11,653 nt of DNA from DASPJL01 sp035628645 (GCA_035628645.1 DASPJL010000120.1:1-11653), one strand, 5' to 3'. Shown: positions 1-8,048, counted from the first letter of the stretch. Program-made: numbers and translations. The notes: generated by a model from the letters alone, not told the origin.

Positions 1-2288
1 ATTTTCTCCCATGAATAAGATATTATTGAGCCATCTGCATCGGTTGCGCTTCCCGGAAGGGTAACTGAAGTAGTGGATGCTCCTGTAGATAAGGCAAGCT
101 TCTGATCTGCGCTTGCTATTACTTTTGGTACATGATAAACCGTTACCGTCATTGTCTTCCTGGAACTTTCGCAAGAAGGAGCATCAGGGGCATAAGTGCA
201 TACAGAATAAGTGGTGGTTTCGGAAAGATTGGAAGTATAAAAATTATTTCCTCTATATACCTCCATTCCACTTTGGTTAAACCATTTATAATTCTCCCCG
301 CCGGTTATTTTAAGTATGGTAGCAGTATTAGCAGGTATTTTAAGAATGGAGGATGCATCTATTAGAGGAGCAGTAGGATTGGGAACTACCGTAAAGGAAA
401 CAGGTACCCTAACACTTTCATCCTCCCCACAAGTTCCGTCATTTCTGACAGCGGCCACATAATAGGTTACATTACTTGTAAAAATCTGGGTTAAGCCTGA
501 AGTGCAGAAGTTTATAGATTCATTGGGTCGGCCATTTTGGGTTGGAGTGATTGTTTCGTTTCCTGTAGGGCTTGTATACCAGATATGTTCGGTAACAGAG
601 GGATCATTATAGGAAGTGGCACTAAGTGACAAAGTCCCGCCCACACAAGTCGCAAGGCTATTTACTTGAGGCGGATATAAAGGGACTATAGGATTTATGG
701 TAACAGTCACCGAGGAAGAACGGTTGGTTACCCCATTACATCCAAATGCCGTAGCTGTAACCTGGGCAGTTTCTGAATAGTCTGTGTTCCAGGTTACGGT
801 TGCATTTGTAGAATTAAAAGTTACCTCTCCCGCTTCAGGTGGAGAAACAGACCAACTATAACTGTACGCATTAGAGGCTTCAATTCTATAATTTGAACTT
901 TGATGCCCCTGGCAAAAAGAGGTTTCTTTTAAGGTAAAAATAGGCGTAGAAGGTGTTTTTTGTATAATGGTTACACTTCTGGATGTCGTAATAGCGTCAC
1001 CACAATTATTAATACCGGTCAGATAATAGATCCCTGATTCAGTAGGGGAAATTGAATCAGCCCTGGATATTTCCACACCTCCAGCATTTTTCCATATATA
1101 ATCACTGCCCCCATCTGCTTTTAAGGCAAAATCAGAATCTCCTTCACATACTGGAGGTATATTACTTTCTGTCATATCCACTCCTAAAGGGATAATCTTT
1201 ATTTCACCAGGTGCTTTAACCGTAAAAGTTACTGGTGTTCTTTCGTTAAGTTGTAAAGGACACATTACACTTTTCGGAGAAGAAGATACATAATAAGTAT
1301 ACGTTCCCGGCTCGGTATGATTAACAGAATATGTGGATACATAATTCGAACCCGAATGATAGGTAACAGGCCTACTTTCTAAAAAAACATTATTAGAATT
1401 GTACCAATCATGATGGGTTATATTGGAATTAGTAGTTGAGGCGCTAATAGTGCCAAGTCCTCCTCTACATATTGAGCTATTATTAGCCTTAGGTAATTCT
1501 AGTGTTAACGGGGGAATTACATTAACAGCAACACTTGCTGAAGTGCTACTGCATCCGAAAGCTGTTGCTTTAACAGTTGCGGCGCCGGTAAAAGTAGAAT
1601 TCCACTTAACAGTTGCATTGTTAAATGTATAAGTAATTGTGCCAGCAGAAGTTGGACTCAAAGCCCATTCATACCGATCTGTATCGGTAGATGTAACACT
1701 ATATTCACTTGTACTTCCCCTGCAAACAGAAGTTGGTTTTTTACCAAAAATAGGCTGGCTCGGATTGTTTTTAAATTTAAATTCAAACGAATCAGATTGA
1801 GAGGTACTTCCGCAATCTGGAATGCCAGATAGTACGTAAGTTCCCGGTTGCGATGGTATAATAAAACTACTTTCACCTAAAAAACCTCCATTTAGGTACC
1901 ATTTGTAAAAACGTCCACCATCTGCATACAATTTAAATTCGGTATTAGGACAAATTCCTGATTGCGAATAACCAGGTCCCAATATCTGAATTAAGGAGGC
2001 ATTTTCTTTTATATAAGATATTTCTAATCGATCACTTTCATCTGAACCACAAACTGTGGATACCCAATAGGTTTTTGACCCGGAAACATTAATAGTAGAT
2101 ACGAGCACAGACGAACTAGGGTAGGGTCTCACAGGAGTTGTTTCAAAATCATAAGCAGTACCATATTGACTGGTATACCATTTATGGCTGGATATATTGG
2201 TCATTTCATCCACTGGAGCATAGGATTGTACACTTAAAGTTCCGCTATATAAACAGGATGCCTTAGAAGTTCCTTCAGGTTTTATACA
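1..2288 (-). repeat. Three-module (A-B-C) protein super-repeat, about 262-270 residues per unit
   Basis: In the partial protein, module order is A-B-C, A-B-C, A-B-(K319L-like), with units beginning near residues 22, 282 and 552. The two C modules share NATV.WN and ATAFGC at matching positions, the A modules share the HxWY core, and the B modules share the GG..Y.W core. Nucleotide identity between units is low by eye, so this is an old protein-level duplication rather than a recent DNA repeat. Confidence 0.6.
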
Positions 2289-2351
2289 TTGCGAAAAGCC
2301 CTTTAAGAATAAAAAGTAAACCAGTATAGTTAGTATATATATCTTTTTCAT
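1..2351 (-). CDS. Giant secreted Ig-like/PKD-like modular protein, C-terminus beyond the left edge
   Basis: The frame is open from the ATG at 2351 to the left edge: 783 codons without a stop, no C-terminus visible. Residues 1-21 are a signal peptide (MKK, hydrophobic core, LKGFSQ), with likely cleavage before Cys22. The rest is a chain of beta-sandwich modules of about 80-100 residues. Ig-like type A modules (with an HxWY-type core) lie at about 22-117, 282-379 and 552-655. Ig_7-like type B modules (C..G/N, then GG..Y.W, then a G-Y/T-Y strand) lie at 118-195, 380-463 and 656-739. PKD-like type C modules (W.LSP/W.VSP, NATV.WN, ATAFGC) lie at 196-281 and 464-551. From about 740 the sequence turns into a K319L-like PKD domain (ADQ, then SATDADGSIISYSW) cut by the window edge. 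The start lies 18 bp after the stop of the upstream RHS gene, so the two are probably one operon. The missing part could be a DUF6443/RHS core or a T9SS sorting domain; this cannot be decided here. Domain names are from memory of the families. Confidence 0.85.
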   Translation of the reverse strand, partial: MKKIYILTILVYFLFLKGFSQCIKPEGTSKASCLYSGTLSVQSYAPVDEMTNISSHKWYTSQYGTAYDFETTPVRPYPSSSVLVSTINVSGSKTYWVSTVCGSDESDRLEISYIKENASLIQILGPGYSQSGICPNTEFKLYADGGRFYKWYLNGGFLGESSFIIPSQPGTYVLSGIPDCGSTSQSDSFEFKFKNNPSQPIFGKKPTSVCRGSTSEYSVTSTDTDRYEWALSPTSAGTITYTFNNATVKWNSTFTGAATVKATAFGCSSTSASVAVNVIPPLTLELPKANNSSICRGGLGTISASTTNSNITHHDWYNSNNVFLESRPVTYHSGSNYVSTYSVNHTEPGTYTYYVSSSPKSVMCPLQLNERTPVTFTVKAPGEIKIIPLGVDMTESNIPPVCEGDSDFALKADGGSDYIWKNAGGVEISRADSISPTESGIYYLTGINNCGDAITTSRSVTIIQKTPSTPIFTLKETSFCQGHQSSNYRIEASNAYSYSWSVSPPEAGEVTFNSTNATVTWNTDYSETAQVTATAFGCNGVTNRSSSVTVTINPIVPLYPPQVNSLATCVGGTLSLSATSYNDPSVTEHIWYTSPTGNETITPTQNGRPNESINFCTSGLTQIFTSNVTYYVAAVRNDGTCGEDESVRVPVSFTVVPNPTAPLIDASSILKIPANTATILKITGGENYKWFNQSGMEVYRGNNFYTSNLSETTTYSVCTYAPDAPSCESSRKTMTVTVYHVPKVIASADQKLALSTGASTTSVTLPGSATDADGSIISYSWEK

Positions 2352-2369
2352 AAGAAGCTTTCATCGTTA

Positions 2370-5300
2370 TTACTTGGTAATATAATTATAGTCGTACATT
2401 TTAAGGATACTCGCATCAAGGTCACTTATGAATTTTAGTCTCCCATGAGGATCATAATCATACTGAGTTATAATATTATTGGGATCGGTAATTTCATGAA
2501 TACCACGAAGTGGATCATAAGTATAAGTGGTCATGAGGGCATTTTTGGGATATAGCCTTATATCATCCAGTTTGCTTCCATTGTTAGAAATGACAATGTT
2601 AGTAGCATTTGAAATCACCCATTCATAATAATTCCAACTTGGTGACAATGTCCTGGCATTTCCGTTTACAGAAATGCTGCCTGTTCCATTTGCCCAGAGG
2701 GAAACAATATAATTATCTTCAGGAACACCTTTGTAAAAGGTACCGGTATTGCACCTCAATCCGGTTTTGGCGTCAGTGTCAATATAATTTATTGTAGAAT
2801 AAGACCACCCACCTAAGTCATCCGTCTCAAAGTTGGCAAAGGCAATCTTATTGGAAGGCGCATTTACAACTTCTGCAATGGGTAAGGCTTTATTATATCC
2901 CCAGATATAGGATGTACGGGTATTTTCTAAAATCCCTGATTTATTCATTCTGGCAAATTCCTCTATATTACCATTGGTACTGTATTTAAGAAATTTTAGC
3001 CTTGGCCTATATCTAAAATCTTTTTTTATAATTCCTGCATCCAGATAAGAAGGAGTAAAAGAAGAAAAAGGTATTGAATTACTTTCTAATTGAAATATAG
3101 TATCTGCAACAAATTTAGAGGTGTTCTCAGGATAGTTTTTAAATACAGTAAAAATTCCGGAAATTATATTACGTTTTGTACTGTCTGTATTCTGTTTAAA
3201 AACATACTTTTCAATTATTTTGCCTAAAGCATTTCTATTAACCAAATGTTTTAATATTCCTGTTAGAGCGGTAGGATCTCCATAATCCAAAGGATGTTTC
3301 ATCCGAGTTACGATTTCCTCTCCTGAAAGCGATGAAGATTCCGTTATTTCTTTGATCTGCCAACCTAATGAATATTTGTATTTTTTATAGGTAGAAACAA
3401 ATTTCGTTGTATCACCAGGTTGGTATGAATATTCTCTGGATTCAATTAATTTATAGGCTCCTGTGAAAATAGAAAAACTTCCGAATACATAATCGTTTGA
3501 CCCTAACATATTATCTTGTGGGCAAGGAGTAGGTGAGGCATCACAATTACAAATTAAAACTCTCTTTGCCTTTGCACCTACCATTTGATTAGAATAATTT
3601 AAAAGATTATAGCTGTTTTCTAATTTAAAGAACAATTTTCCATTGTTATCATATATTCTCTTTTCAGTAAGATGCCCTCTTTGCCAATGATAACTTTCCT
3701 TTTGGTTAGGAATTCTTAATTGATCCTGCAATGGTTTACCTTTATCGAAAGTATAAATAATTTTACCGATATTGTCCACGCTATTTCCAAAATACTCCGT
3801 GACTACAGGATAAACTACAGTAGAAGCGTCCCATGCGTTTACATCTACCAAAGGATTGGAATATACAGTTCTTCGTCTTTCTTGCCCACCACCTGCTCGA
3901 CCTTCATCTGCTCCTGTCCAATTGAAGTGAATTTCTTTATATAAAACTTCATTATAATAATATTGAGGTTCAAGGCTAAGAAAATTTCGTTGACCGTATC
4001 CTGATTCCTTATATCCATATTTATAGGTTTTAATCAAAGGCTTTGAATGAGAATCTTTATAACTTCTGATTTCTTTTACCCTTAATCCTCCTGCTAAAAA
4101 AGTACCGCCATTGGGTTCTTTATAGCGATTAATTTCAAAATCAAACTCGGTGTACCCCCCTGTTGGATATTCAATTTTTTTCAAAATTCCCTGTTTCATA
4201 AGGATAGAATCAGGTTCTTTTCCATCCGCAAGATTTGTACCGACGAATATATTATCACCACCGCTATCATTAAGATTTGGTTGATAAAAAAGGCTCATGC
4301 GAGGGATTAGAGAACTATTTTGTTTTCCGTTATAATACCCCCAGTGGTCCCTCTGATAAGGATTACTGGTATAAATGTCCCAGGAAAAATAATCCGTCTC
4401 ATAATCAAACTTGTAATTCTCTTGTATTACTCCGTCTTCATCTAAAAAAAATATTTGATCTAATTTTAACCTTAGGTTTTCTTGATGATTGTAATCCTGG
4501 AAATAAGAGTGAGAAAATTTTATCGTTTTTATAACTTTGTACGTCCCATTTTCAAGGCCATACACTTTTATTTTATCTAAAGCCTGGCCTCCTCCAGTAT
4601 AATCCATCCTATCTTTAGTTAAAAATTCGATTTTCCCATTTTCAAAATAAATCTCAGACGGAGAAAGCTCCTCGGTATTTCCCCCAGGATTAGATTCATA
4701 TATTACATTACCTTCTTTTGGTTGATGCTTGGAATTGCATTCAAATGGATCGGAGGCAGTACAAGCGTAGCCATTATATGTTAGATCTATAACCGTAGCT
4801 GAGTGAGTTAAATTATCAGAAGAAAACCATCCGGTAGTTTGATAATTAAAAGAAATTCTATCAGTAGTATTGGCCGATTCAATTTCTGTTAACATCCAGG
4901 ATGTACGATAACTATCGCTTGTCTCTCCGTATGACACACCGTTTCTATCTTTCCCGAATCTATATAAAGTGCCGTCTTCATCAAAGATTTCAAAACTATT
5001 TAACTTATTTATTGATGTCTCATAATCTATTCGAACCGAAGACAAAGGAATTTGTGTTGCACTATGATTATCCCTATTTAAATAGAACTTGCCACTTTTA
5101 TTATTTATTGAAAAACTAAAGATATCAGGCTCCAGATCTATTTTTCCAAGAGCTACTTGCTCAATATAACCATAGTCATCGCAAGGACTTAGCCCCGATA
5201 ATTTATAAGGTAATACATAATAATAACCCATTTCCTTTTCATCTGCTTTCCCATTAACTCTTCTAGAAACCATTCCTCCATAGTTTAATGACCATCCTAA

Positions 5301-5582
5301 TCCTACCCAACTCCCTCTATCTGAAATTTTTATTCCTGAGGCATGATAAGATAAGGTGATAGGCACCGTTAGGTCTCCACTTTTTACCTCATAAATTGGA
5401 ATTGATATTTCGGGAAGACCTGTAAAAAGACTTACTTTATAGTCTCCATACTTTCCTAAGGATGCAGTATTAGGTGATTGAGGAATTATTCGGGGTGGCT
5501 TGTCAGTTTGGGAAAAACCTTTTAAATAACTGACAAAAAGTATCAATGCCAGAAGCAATATTCTGGCGGAATTTCTCTTCAT
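2370..5582 (-). CDS. Secreted RHS/YD-repeat protein of the Bacteroidota type, without an RHS core (1070 aa)
   Basis: Residues 1-25 are a signal peptide (MKRN, LLLALILF core, LKGFSQ), probably cut before Thr26. Residues about 43-111 match the N-terminal region of Bacteroidota RHS proteins: GDYKVSLFTGLPEISIPIYE, LTVPITLSYHASGIKI and WVGLGWSLN (92-100), which recall the SpvB/TcdB-type shell start. The long middle is beta-rich with YD-like strands and has a Cys cluster (CNC, then C) near 678. YIWGYNK occurs near 891. Residues about 915-1010 look like a carbohydrate-binding-like beta-sandwich (FANFE, then W and DDIRLYPKNA). Two YD repeats follow (TTYTYDPLRG near 1016, QYDYDPHGRL near 1038), and the protein ends at MYDYNYITK. 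There is no RHS core motif, no toxin domain and no clear T9SS sorting domain. It is the probable first gene of a pair with the gene starting at 2351. I could not see a clear promoter. Family placement is confident; role is unknown (surface protein, polymorphic-toxin part, or shell for a partner). Confidence 0.9.
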   Translation of the reverse strand: MKRNSARILLLALILFVSYLKGFSQTDKPPRIIPQSPNTASLGKYGDYKVSLFTGLPEISIPIYEVKSGDLTVPITLSYHASGIKISDRGSWVGLGWSLNYGGMVSRRVNGKADEKEMGYYYVLPYKLSGLSPCDDYGYIEQVALGKIDLEPDIFSFSINNKSGKFYLNRDNHSATQIPLSSVRIDYETSINKLNSFEIFDEDGTLYRFGKDRNGVSYGETSDSYRTSWMLTEIESANTTDRISFNYQTTGWFSSDNLTHSATVIDLTYNGYACTASDPFECNSKHQPKEGNVIYESNPGGNTEELSPSEIYFENGKIEFLTKDRMDYTGGGQALDKIKVYGLENGTYKVIKTIKFSHSYFQDYNHQENLRLKLDQIFFLDEDGVIQENYKFDYETDYFSWDIYTSNPYQRDHWGYYNGKQNSSLIPRMSLFYQPNLNDSGGDNIFVGTNLADGKEPDSILMKQGILKKIEYPTGGYTEFDFEINRYKEPNGGTFLAGGLRVKEIRSYKDSHSKPLIKTYKYGYKESGYGQRNFLSLEPQYYYNEVLYKEIHFNWTGADEGRAGGGQERRRTVYSNPLVDVNAWDASTVVYPVVTEYFGNSVDNIGKIIYTFDKGKPLQDQLRIPNQKESYHWQRGHLTEKRIYDNNGKLFFKLENSYNLLNYSNQMVGAKAKRVLICNCDASPTPCPQDNMLGSNDYVFGSFSIFTGAYKLIESREYSYQPGDTTKFVSTYKKYKYSLGWQIKEITESSSLSGEEIVTRMKHPLDYGDPTALTGILKHLVNRNALGKIIEKYVFKQNTDSTKRNIISGIFTVFKNYPENTSKFVADTIFQLESNSIPFSSFTPSYLDAGIIKKDFRYRPRLKFLKYSTNGNIEEFARMNKSGILENTRTSYIWGYNKALPIAEVVNAPSNKIAFANFETDDLGGWSYSTINYIDTDAKTGLRCNTGTFYKGVPEDNYIVSLWANGTGSISVNGNARTLSPSWNYYEWVISNATNIVISNNGSKLDDIRLYPKNALMTTYTYDPLRGIHEITDPNNIITQYDYDPHGRLKFISDLDASILKMYDYNYITK

Positions 5583-6293
5583 ATTTTTATTATTGATTAA
5601 AATCTATTAATATTTTATTTTCTTACCACTTGCATCAATAACTGAAAGTCCTCTAAGATTCAAGTACTAATACCCTTTCAATTAGTCTAAAAAAAATAGT
5701 GGTTTTGCTTATTGACAATCCAATAGGCATAAGCGAGCATTTTTCTTTCATTATAAATAAGTTTTTAGCATAAAATAATTTAAAAAATCAAATAAGAATA
5801 TCCCAAAAGCATGATTTTCGTATTCTGAATTTTATTTCAGCGCCTTAAGCAAATGTCTTATACCAATAAATCATGACTTTGGACAACCATCATTTTAAGG
5901 ACCTATATTTTATAGCTTACAATAAATTGAAAGTTTATTTTACATAAATACCTTCAATTTTAAATCGAAAGTAATATCCTGAAACATTACATGCAAATAA
6001 AAAAATATTATTTTCACAATAGAGAATAAATAAATAAAATAAACTACAGATTTTCAAGGCATTAATGTTCGACATTAAAAACAAAAAAATATTACCATCA
6101 AAAACATTTGCCTTTCCCAATATAGGAATGAGAAAAATAATTGCTTATGTACTTAATTAATTACACAAAATATAAAGGGGATAAAAACCCAAAAGAGCAA
6201 CTTCTCGTAGAAAGTTTTTTCAATTACCAGCCACAAGCCTCTTCCGTAATAAACATTTGTTTCATCGCCCCCAAACCACCACCTAACCCTTTA
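5583..6293. other. Long AT-rich intergenic region, no supported gene
   Basis: These 711 bp separate two minus-strand genes. A 61-codon minus-strand frame at 5935-6120 has unlikely amino-acid content (many F, I, N and Y) and no family resemblance, so it is not called. A short frame at 5607-5666 reads like the end of a protein (see findings). An imperfect inverted repeat (AGAATAT near 5796, GTATTCT near 5819) could form a weak hairpin without a T-tract. I saw no exact TAnnTTTG promoter element before the RHS gene. Confidence 0.6.
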
Positions 6294-6740
6294 TTATTTA
6301 CCTCGTAATCTTGCAAGCAAATTCCTCCAACTCAATGTTAATTTATCAAATATTATTACTCTTCCCTCCTTCATATCATTGCCTTTTTTAAAGGAATTCA
6401 CCTTTACTTTACCGTCCTTCTGCTTTTCCAGTTGCGCATTTCCGGTCCCCGGTTTCCGCATGTACTCAGTAATAGCTGCTGTATAAGCATTGGGAAGTTT
6501 AAGTTTCTTAGCTACTTTTTTATAATACGCCTTTCGCCCGGGAATGAGCATCTGAGCTTTCGAATACGCAGCAGCCTCTCTGAATTTTCCTCTGGTTTTC
6601 TTTTGGGCAGAAGAGCTTTTCCTATTATAGCCGGCATTATAAGAGACTATCGTTTCTCCATTTACCTGCCTGAAAACAAGGTCTTTCCCTAATACACCCT
6701 TTAATCCATTAAGCGGTGACTTTTTTACAAGTCTGGCCAT
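6294..6740 (-). CDS. Small, highly basic conserved Bacteroidota protein of unknown function (148 aa)
   Basis: The protein starts MARLVKKSPLNGLKGVLGKD and carries about 36 Lys/Arg against 9 Asp/Glu, so its pI is very high. The first 95 residues follow a pattern I remember from many uncharacterised Bacteroidota proteins. It consists of a short N-terminal segment with GLKGVLGKDLVFRQ and NGETIVSYNAG, then S.AQKK.RGKF.EA..Y.KA, then a Lys-rich helix (KAYYKKVAKK), then NAYTAAITEYMRKP. A Lys-rich tail of about 53 residues ends in a strand-forming stretch (RVIIFDKLTLSW) and ARLRGK. It has no signal peptide, membrane segment or catalytic motif. The frame is open up to an ATG at 6794, but I prefer 6740: family members begin MARL-like, the 18 extra residues are atypical, and a candidate -7 box lies inside the extension. 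Nucleic-acid binding is possible from charge alone, but that is inference. It appears monocistronic, with long gaps on both sides. Confidence 0.8.
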   Translation of the reverse strand: MARLVKKSPLNGLKGVLGKDLVFRQVNGETIVSYNAGYNRKSSSAQKKTRGKFREAAAYSKAQMLIPGRKAYYKKVAKKLKLPNAYTAAITEYMRKPGTGNAQLEKQKDGKVKVNSFKKGNDMKEGRVIIFDKLTLSWRNLLARLRGK

Positions 6741-6754
6741 AATTTTCTTTTTTT

Positions 6755-6762
6755 CAAAGGTA
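6755..6762 (-). promoter_or_regulatory. Candidate Bacteroidota -7 box (TACCTTTG)
   Basis: On the minus strand TACCTTTG matches the TAnnTTTG consensus exactly, 14 nt upstream of the ATG at 6740. This implies a very short leader and fits the shorter start. A TTG lies 14 nt upstream of the box and another 25 nt upstream; neither has the usual spacing of about 19-21 nt, so the -33 side is weak. Confidence 0.35.
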
Positions 6763-6911
6763 AAAACAAGTGGTTGCAAGGAGGCTTCAATCACTTATTT
6801 TTCTTCATAAAAAAAATCTTATGGATAAGATGCTCCTCTTTCTTAACTGGATATTTATAAAATTATACTGGTAACAATTTCTAAGCTTGGCGTAAAGTAG
6901 CCCTTTCTCAT

Positions 6912-7010
6912 TATTGCTTAAGTATTGACTCAGTATATCTTCGGTTCAGTTTCGGTATTCCTCCACACTTCTTCCACTCTTCCTCCACTCTCGCTTCAGT
7001 CTTTCGCTAG
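6912..7010. repeat. Degenerate 11-bp tandem repeat array, nine units in phase
   Basis: Units start at 6912, 6923, 6934, 6945, 6956, 6967, 6978, 6989 and 7000, each exactly 11 bp. The best-conserved units are those at 6956 (TATTCCTCCAC) and 6978 (TCTTCCTCCAC), 10 of 11 identical, with 6967 at 9 of 11 to 6978. The outer units are weaker (about 6-8 of 11 to a neighbour). Unit ends form a pattern: AG, AG, GG, GG, AC, AC, AC, AG, AG. The plus strand is strongly pyrimidine-rich. One unit is about one helical turn, so a protein contacting each unit would sit on one face of the DNA. I do not recognise it as a named element. Confidence 0.6.
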
Positions 7011-7286
7011 CAAAAAAGGATTGATTTTATTGGTTGGGTTTTGTTATTGGAAAGGAAAGTAAATGTAATCAAAGCACCATATTTTTTCCTACATCTCAGA
7101 CTAAAAACTTCAATCTTCTGCCTTCAGTCTATTTTTGATGAGCCTAATTAATTCTAATAGGGTAAGAAGTAAAACAAAGTAAATTATTAAGATTATTTAT
7201 TTTCATTAACTGCTCACCTCCTTTTCTCACTCCAATTAAAAATTCAACATTTTTTCTAATTAAAAGTATAATTGATTTAATGGCAT

Positions 7287-7294
7287 TTTATTTG
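7287..7294 (+). promoter_or_regulatory. Weak candidate -7 box (TTTATTTG) for the DUF4197 gene
   Basis: The element lies 31 nt before the ATG at 7326 and matches TAnnTTTG at all fixed positions except the A (TT-TA-TTTG). A TTG lies upstream at 7272-7274, but the spacing is shorter than usual. Confidence 0.2.
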
Positions 7295-7325
7295 TAAAAT
7301 GAGAACCTAAATCAAATACCAGAAC

Positions 7326-8048
7326 ATGCAAAAATCAATTTCGATAATTATTATTGTTTTTCTTATAACTACAAGTTCTTGTAGCAGTCAGATTTTTAAA
7401 GGTTTAAAACTTCCTAAGGTCGGAACCAGTACAGGCAGCCTGTCAAAAGATGAGGTTGCCAAAGGCTTAAAGGAAGCTTTAAAAGTAGGGATATCAAAGG
7501 GTGCTGATTTGGCTTCTTCTCTTGACGGGTATTACAAACATCCGGTAATTAAAATTCCTTTTCCTCCGGAAGTTCAGCAAGTAGAGTCAAGACTTCGTCA
7601 AATAGGACTTGGAAGCGAGGTAGATAAATTTATCCTAAGTCTTAACCGGGCAGCAGAGGATGCAGCAAAACAGTCTAAACCAATATTTGTTAAAGCAATA
7701 ACTTCGCTTACCATTCAGGATGCTTTTGGAATATTGAACGGAAATAATGATGCCGCGACGCAATATCTAAAAAGAACTACCACGAGTGATCTTACAAATA
7801 CTTTTCTTCCCGTAATAAAGTCTTCCTTGGAAAAAGTCAACGCTACTAAATATTACAGAGATCTTGTAAATGCTTACAACAGAATTCCATTAGTAACCCG
7901 TGTTAATCCTAACTTGAATGAATATGCTACAGAAAAGGCAATTGAAGGATTATTTTACCTGATAGCGCAGGAAGAAGCAAACATCAGGGCCAATCCGCAA
8001 GCGAGAACTACTGAATTATTAAGAAAGGTCTTTTCGCAGGCCAAATAG
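7326..8048 (+). CDS. DUF4197 family protein, probable lipoprotein (240 aa)
   Basis: Residues 1-18 are a short hydrophobic export signal (SIIIIVFLITTSS) followed by Cys19, the likely lipid-attachment residue. The lipobox TSSC is looser than the classic L-x-G-C form but similar to many Bacteroidota lipoproteins. From about residue 38 the protein follows the DUF4197 pattern closely. It has EVAKGLKEALKVGISKGADL, then YYKHPVIKIPFPPEVQQVE, LSLNRAAEDAAKQSKPIF, an AAT.YLKR/TT segment, and KYYRDLVNAYNRIP. The conserved end is ATEKAIEGLFYLIAQEEANI, then RTTELLRKVF. Length is normal for the family and no part is missing. DUF4197 proteins are mostly alpha-helical with no established biochemical role. The gene stands alone on the plus strand with its own terminator, so it is probably monocistronic. 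No Shine-Dalgarno is visible, which is usual in this phylum. Confidence 0.95.
   Translation: MQKSISIIIIVFLITTSSCSSQIFKGLKLPKVGTSTGSLSKDEVAKGLKEALKVGISKGADLASSLDGYYKHPVIKIPFPPEVQQVESRLRQIGLGSEVDKFILSLNRAAEDAAKQSKPIFVKAITSLTIQDAFGILNGNNDAATQYLKRTTTSDLTNTFLPVIKSSLEKVNATKYYRDLVNAYNRIPLVTRVNPNLNEYATEKAIEGLFYLIAQEEANIRANPQARTTELLRKVFSQAK

Larger units (their letters stand above)
6741..7325. other. Divergent intergenic region between the basic-protein gene and the DUF4197 gene
   Basis: These 585 bp hold the candidate -7 box of the minus-strand gene, an 11-bp-periodic repeat array at 6912-7010, a G/T-rich block near 7021-7060, and AT-rich DNA leading to the DUF4197 gene. Near 7119 an 11-mer (TGCCTTCAGTC) resembles part of the array (9 of 11 to TCGCTTCAGTC at 6991). 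No open frame in it looks coding. Confidence 0.6.

Noticed and set aside
132..5119. Plus-strand open frames at 132-365, 1423-1632, 2609-2797, 3720-3944, 4277-4534 and 4901-5119
   Set aside because: All lie antisense within the two large minus-strand genes, are short, and have no recognisable features.
5796..5825. Inverted repeat AGAATAT...GTATTCT as a terminator
   Set aside because: The stem is short and AT-rich with a G-U pair, no T-run follows on either strand, and no gene ends nearby.
5935..6120. 61-codon minus-strand frame in the AT-rich gap
   Set aside because: Biased F/I/N/Y content expected from random AT-rich DNA, no family resemblance, no start signal.
6224..6293. Shifted-frame tail after the basic protein (GLGGGLGAMK, then MFITEEACGW), resembling a double-glycine peptide
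   Set aside because: Only about 20 codons, no transport or modification gene nearby, and the annotated stop gives a sensible end. Likely chance.
6741..6794. N-terminal extension of the basic protein to the ATG at 6794
   Set aside because: The extra 18 residues are unlike the family start, and a TAnnTTTG-type element lies inside them. The start at 6740 is preferred but not proven.
6912..7010. Reading the 11-bp array as a CRISPR array
   Set aside because: Units are contiguous and 11 bp long with no spacers, and no cas gene is in the window.
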